From: Azoarcus sp.
GTDB lineage: Bacteria; Pseudomonadota; Gammaproteobacteria; Burkholderiales; Rhodocyclaceae
DNA: 10,088 nt
Assembly (NCBI GenBank): GCA_031259795.1
Contig: JAIRLA010000109.1
Span: 1 to 10,088 of the forward strand
Reading direction: 5' to 3'
A program made the position numbers and the translations under genes. This document shows positions 6,496-10,088 of the stretch, one piece after another. The notes under the pieces are model-generated. The model was not told the origin of the DNA. It saw only the letters and a program-made list of their open reading frames with translations, and searched no databases. Within the stretch, counting starts at the first letter, position 1. Each line of letters begins with the position of its first letter.

Positions 6496-6842
6496 CTACT
6501 CGTGCATGTCTCCAGTCCGGAGCGCGTCCGGGAGCTTGCGCCGCGCCCGGGATGACGAACTCATGAACGGCGCCAGGCGGCGTTTGAGCCTCAGCCCGCC
6601 CCGGATCGCCGCCAGCATCGCCGCGCCGAAGACCCAGCCGGAGAGCGCGCCCGCATGGATGCCGGACAGCAAGGCGCCGACGCATCCAGTCCATGCAGCT
6701 TTTCCGGAATCCAGGCCGCTTTTTCGGCCAGAGCGCGCGCGGCCGCGCCAAGCGTGCCGGTCATCCCCAGCGGTTTCATGCGGATGATGGCAAAGATGCC
6801 GAGCAGGCCGACGATCAATCCGCCGATCCAATAAGAATCCAT
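6496..6842 (-). pseudogene. Frame-disrupted membrane-protein remnant, possibly YeeE/YedE (sulfur transport)-like
   Basis: From the ATG at 6842 the minus strand encodes MDSYWIGGLIVGLLGIFAII, a clear hydrophobic segment. PLGMTGTLG follows, then an amphipathic stretch ending PEKLHGLD around 6690. In that frame the sequence then turns into arginine/serine/cysteine-rich shadow and stops near 6591. A second frame opens at the same place and reads GCVGALLSGIHAGALSGWVF then GAAMLAAIRGG, another convincing membrane segment, and stops at 6496. One indel near 6685-6695 would join them into a protein of about 115 residues. The GLLxG...PLGxTGxLG pattern is reminiscent of one half of YeeE/YedE thiosulfate transporters, but I cannot confirm this. 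The tail after LRLKRR looks like repeat-derived DNA, so even the joined product would be truncated. A sequencing error is the main alternative. Confidence 0.45.
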
Positions 6843-6900
6843 CCCAATAGGCCCGCCTTGAACCGTCGCATGGATCGCCGCGTCGCGGCGGCTCCTCCCG

Positions 6901-6964
6901 CCTCGTCATTGCGAAAGCCTCCCCGCCTCGTCATTGCGAGGCGCGCAGCGACGTGACAATCCAG
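6901..6964. repeat. Fourth copy of the dispersed 36-bp arm with a short tandem prefix
   Basis: The span 6929-6964 is a complete 36-bp arm (CGTCATTGCGAGGCGCG ... GACAATCCAG). It is preceded at 6901-6925 by CCTCGTCATTGCGAAAGCC, the same truncated-arm unit found in tandem at 897-963, here with a 25-bp offset. No inverted partner arm is nearby. The copy sits between the end of the GGDEF-EAL gene and the start of the membrane-protein remnant. The remaining bases 6965-7028 show no recognisable feature and no T-tailed terminator. Confidence 0.7.
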
Positions 6965-7028
6965 TTCGTACCATACGGAGCGCGGCGACGCCGATGGCTT
7001 TGCGGCGGGGAGAAGGCTCCGGGTTGGT

Positions 7029-10000
7029 TCAACCGGGATGGTCCCCGGGGTGCGCCGCGCCTTGATCCTTTTGCGCGCGGCGCTCTTGCAGAAGCTGCCC
7101 GAATGCCGGGGCCGATATGGGTTGGCTGCACAGGAAGCCTTGGTATTCCTTGCATTGGCAGGCGGCGAGGAAGCCCAGTTGTTCCTGGTTTTCCACGCCT
7201 TCGGCGATGGTCTGGAGGCGCAGTTCGCGGGCCATGCCCAGCACCATGCGCACGATGGCGGTGGCGTCGTTGTCCGAGCACAGGTCGCGGATGAAGGATT
7301 GGTCGATCTTGAGTTTGTTGAACGGGTAGTGGCGCAGGTAGGCGAGGCTGGAATAGCCGGTGCCGAAGTCGTCGATGGAGAGCTGGATTCCCAGCGCTTT
7401 CAGGCTTTGCAGCATGTCGGTCATCTGTTCTTCCATCAGGATGCTTTCGGTGATTTCCAGTTCCAGCCAGCGCGGCTCCAGCCCCGAATCGCGCAGGGCG
7501 GCGGTGATGTCGCCGATGAGTTGTTTGTGCATCAGTTGCACGACAGAGATGTTGACCGCCATGACGATGGGCGGCAGGCCCTGGTCCTGCCATGCCTTGT
7601 TCTGGCGGCAGGCTTCTTCCAGCACCCATTTGCCGATGGGCAGGATGAGGCCGGTTTCTTCGGCGAGCGGGATGAATTCCAGCGGCGACAGGACGCCCTG
7701 CGTGGGGTGCATCCAGCGCAGCAGGGCTTCGCAGCCGACGATGTGCCCGTCGACGATGTCTGCCTGGGGTTGGTAATACAGTTGCAGTTCATGGCGCTCC
7801 ATCGCCTTGCGCAAGTCGTTTTCGCGGCGCAGGCGCAGGATCAGGCTCTCGCTCATGTCCGGCGCGAAGAAACGGTAGGTGTTGACGCCGGCGCCGAGGG
7901 CGTAGTGCATGGCGGCGTTCGCGTTGCGCAGCAGTTCTCCTGTTTGCTGGCCGTCGTCGGGGACGAGGCAGGCGCCGAGGCTGACGGCGCTGGCGATGGA
8001 TTTTCCTTCGATGATGACCGGCCTGCTTGTCGCGGCCACGATTTTCCTGAGGATGGTTTCGATGCCATACGGATCGGTGTTGCCCAGGAGGATGCCGAAG
8101 TTGTCGTCGCTCAGGCGGCCCACGGCGTCGCTGTCGCGCAGCAGGCGCCGTATGCGCCGGCTGATGCGGTACAGCAGGAAATTGCCCACGTTGTGGCCAT
8201 AAACGTCGTTGATGTGGTTCAGGCGGTTCAGGTGCAGCACCAGCAGGGCGCTCAGGTCGCCGGCTTGCAGGCGTTCATCCAGCCTGCTCAGGAATGTGGC
8301 GCGATTCGGGAGTCCGGTGGGCGCGTCGACGCTGGTCAGGTGTTTGATGCGCTTTTCTGTTTCCTTGCGCTCGGACAGATCGTTCATGAAGACGATCCAG
8401 TTTTTTGTGCGGCGGCTCTGGTTATCCAGGGAAACGATGCGGCAGGCCAGCGGCTTTTCCTTGCCGCTTTTGCTGCGCATGCGGAATTCGCCGTTCCAGA
8501 AGCCGGTGTTTCTCAATTGGTAGATGATTGCCTGGATGAATGGCTGGTCGAATTCGTCCGTGAGGAATTCTTCCGGGTAGCGTCCCAGCAATTCTTCCTG
8601 GCTGTAGCCGATGAAATTGGTAAAGGTCTGGTTGACGAGCATGATGCGCAGATCCTGGCCAAGGATGATCAGGTTTTCGCGGGCATGATCGAAAAGCTGG
8701 GAAATCAATTGCTGGCGGGATTCCGCTTCGTAATGTTGGGTCAGATCCCGCGCGATGCCGACGATGCGGTAGATATTGCCGGTTTCGTCGAATACGGGGA
8801 CGCGCGAGATTTCATAGGGGCATGTCTTGTCCTGTACGTTGACCCAGACCATTTGTTGCAGCGGAGCGCCCTGTTCGAGAACGGCTTGCCGCCCCTGCTC
8901 GAAGATGTGCGCTTCTTCGGGGGAATAGACATCGGCCACCGAAAGCCGGAGCATTTGCGCTTCTCCCATGTCCTTGAATTTCTGGAAGGTCTTGTTGATC
9001 GCCATGAAATGGCCGTCCGCGTCGACCATCCAGGCCGGGTCGGGGATGGAGTCCAGCAATGTCCGGCTTTCGCGGTTTTTTTCGTCCATTTCCCGGGTCA
9101 GGCGTTCGGTCAGTCTTTCCATGTAGCGGTAACGCGCTCTCCATTCTTTCAGCATGAAGCACGAAATGATGGTGATCAGCGAACACAGCACCGCATAAAT
9201 GGCGGCGCGTTGCGACCAGGCTTCCAGTACGGCGGCCTTGCTTTGTCCGAGGACGAGCACGAATGGCAGATTCGCGTCGCGCAGATTACGGAAATGGAAA
9301 AAGCGCTCGATGCCGCCGATGTGGGATTTCCGGATGAAAGTGCCTGTCAGCGCGTTCCCGGCCAGTAATTCGTAAGGCAAATGGGGATCCACGGAACCAT
9401 CGTCCTGTAGCGTTTCGAGCCGCGTGCCGATGCGGGAAGGCATGGGAGGCCAGTGCGTGATCATTTCCAGATCCTTGCTCCAGACAACCACCACGTAATC
9501 TTTCACCTTGGACAGATCGCGGAGGAAATTCTCGAACCAGCTGCACAGCGCCACCGCCGACGCCACGCCGGCGAATTTGCCATCGTTGGTTTCGATGCGG
9601 CGGGCGAAAATGATGACCCATTCGTTCGTTGCCTTGGATTTGAGCGGCCCGGAAATCACGAATTTTTCATTGGGCGAATCGCGCAGTTGCTGGAAATAGG
9701 CCCGGTCGGAGATATCGGCCGAAGTATATCCGTCGGAACTGGTGATGGTGCGCCCTTCGGCATCGGCGAGGCGAAAGCTCATGATTTCCGGGAAATCCGC
9801 CAGCCCGAGGTGCAGATAGGCGTCGATGGCGCGAAGATCGCCGCCCGCGAGCACGCTGTCCCGCGTACTCATGACGAGTTCGAGGAGACGCGCGTCCATT
9901 TTCTGGGAAATGGACAGCAGATGGCCTTCCATGATGCGCGTCATGTAACTGGCGTTGGCCGCCGCGGCCTCCAGGTCGCCGAGGTAGGTTTGGTGCAGAT

Positions 10001-10082
10001 CCATGGCGACCCAGGCCCACATGGCCACCCAGAACAGAACGGTAATCGCGCCTCTGGAAATGATGGATTTTTTTGCGAACAT
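7029..10082 (-). CDS. Membrane Cache-PAS-PAS-GGDEF-EAL protein, predicted c-di-GMP phosphodiesterase
   Basis: A 1017-residue inner-membrane sensor. A basic N-terminus and transmembrane helix (about 11-29) precede a periplasmic Cache-like ligand-binding domain (about 35-285, with SDRAYFQQLRDSP). A second helix (about 291-311) and a coiled stretch lead to two PAS domains (about 341-455 and 460-575). The GGDEF domain (about 580-740) is degenerate: its signature is SDDNF (658-662) and the metal-binding aspartate region reads HLNRLNHIND, so cyclase activity is unlikely. An RxxD (649-652) remains at the inhibitory-site position. The EAL domain (about 755-1000) looks intact: E785-A-L, N844, LEITES with E876, D904-D905 in DDFGTGYSS, K925, E961. 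It should hydrolyse c-di-GMP to pGpG. The start fits a short cytoplasmic tail before the first helix, but only 6 bp upstream are visible, so promoter and ribosome binding site cannot be assessed. The C-terminal ~17 residues are non-conserved. Confidence 0.9.
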   Translation of the reverse strand: MFAKKSIISRGAITVLFWVAMWAWVAMDLHQTYLGDLEAAAANASYMTRIMEGHLLSISQKMDARLLELVMSTRDSVLAGGDLRAIDAYLHLGLADFPEIMSFRLADAEGRTITSSDGYTSADISDRAYFQQLRDSPNEKFVISGPLKSKATNEWVIIFARRIETNDGKFAGVASAVALCSWFENFLRDLSKVKDYVVVVWSKDLEMITHWPPMPSRIGTRLETLQDDGSVDPHLPYELLAGNALTGTFIRKSHIGGIERFFHFRNLRDANLPFVLVLGQSKAAVLEAWSQRAAIYAVLCSLITIISCFMLKEWRARYRYMERLTERLTREMDEKNRESRTLLDSIPDPAWMVDADGHFMAINKTFQKFKDMGEAQMLRLSVADVYSPEEAHIFEQGRQAVLEQGAPLQQMVWVNVQDKTCPYEISRVPVFDETGNIYRIVGIARDLTQHYEAESRQQLISQLFDHARENLIILGQDLRIMLVNQTFTNFIGYSQEELLGRYPEEFLTDEFDQPFIQAIIYQLRNTGFWNGEFRMRSKSGKEKPLACRIVSLDNQSRRTKNWIVFMNDLSERKETEKRIKHLTSVDAPTGLPNRATFLSRLDERLQAGDLSALLVLHLNRLNHINDVYGHNVGNFLLYRISRRIRRLLRDSDAVGRLSDDNFGILLGNTDPYGIETILRKIVAATSRPVIIEGKSIASAVSLGACLVPDDGQQTGELLRNANAAMHYALGAGVNTYRFFAPDMSESLILRLRRENDLRKAMERHELQLYYQPQADIVDGHIVGCEALLRWMHPTQGVLSPLEFIPLAEETGLILPIGKWVLEEACRQNKAWQDQGLPPIVMAVNISVVQLMHKQLIGDITAALRDSGLEPRWLELEITESILMEEQMTDMLQSLKALGIQLSIDDFGTGYSSLAYLRHYPFNKLKIDQSFIRDLCSDNDATAIVRMVLGMARELRLQTIAEGVENQEQLGFLAACQCKEYQGFLCSQPISAPAFGQLLQERRAQKDQGAAHPGDHPG

Positions 10083-10088
10083 GATTTT

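Noticed and set aside
7038..9368. 776-codon open frame on the plus strand
   Set aside because: It is the exact antisense of the GGDEF-EAL gene. Its translation is rich in Q, V, A, H and D in the pattern typical of a shadow frame in GC-rich DNA, and the minus-strand frame has clear domains.

Overview
The window looks like chromosomal DNA of a GC-rich, motile Gram-negative proteobacterium, most likely a betaproteobacterium (Rhodocyclales- or Nitrosomonadales-like). That inference rests on three things: a flagellin gene, a DUF1841 protein (a family mostly of beta/gammaproteobacteria), and an adjacent pair of exosortase A-associated biosynthetic enzymes. No rRNA, tRNA or other decisive taxonomic marker is present.

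Layout. Positions 1-218 hold the start of a flagellin gene on the minus strand, preceded by a sigma-28-like promoter. Positions 219-1407 hold no convincing gene. About 439-1046 of this is a mosaic of dispersed inverted and tandem repeats resembling non-autonomous (MITE-like) elements. Two plus-strand genes follow: an AMP-forming acyl-CoA ligase (1408-3021) and a PLP-dependent decarboxylase (3083-4318). These are the two enzymes that usually sit, with a small acyl carrier protein, in exosortase A / PEP-CTERM exopolysaccharide loci. The carrier protein is absent here.

The decarboxylase gene ends 16 bp from the end of a minus-strand block, read from right to left. The block comprises a large membrane Cache-PAS-PAS-GGDEF-EAL protein (10082-7029), a short frame-disrupted membrane-protein remnant (6842-6496), a DUF1841 protein (6217-5774) and an EAL-HDOD protein (5732-4335). 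A further copy of the dispersed repeat lies between the GGDEF-EAL gene and the remnant.

How the parts may work together. Flagellin serves motility, the exosortase-associated enzymes suggest surface-polymer or surface-protein chemistry, and the two EAL-type proteins suggest c-di-GMP signalling. The GGDEF-EAL protein keeps the EAL catalytic residues but has lost the GGDEF active site, so it is predicted to be a sensory c-di-GMP phosphodiesterase. The EAL-HDOD protein has a degenerate EAL half and is probably an adaptor. A link between these genes in a motile/sessile switch is an inference from proximity only. I found no clearly new multi-gene system. The most unusual items are the repeat mosaic, the isolated ligase/decarboxylase pair, and a perfect 16-bp duplication across the DUF1841 start.
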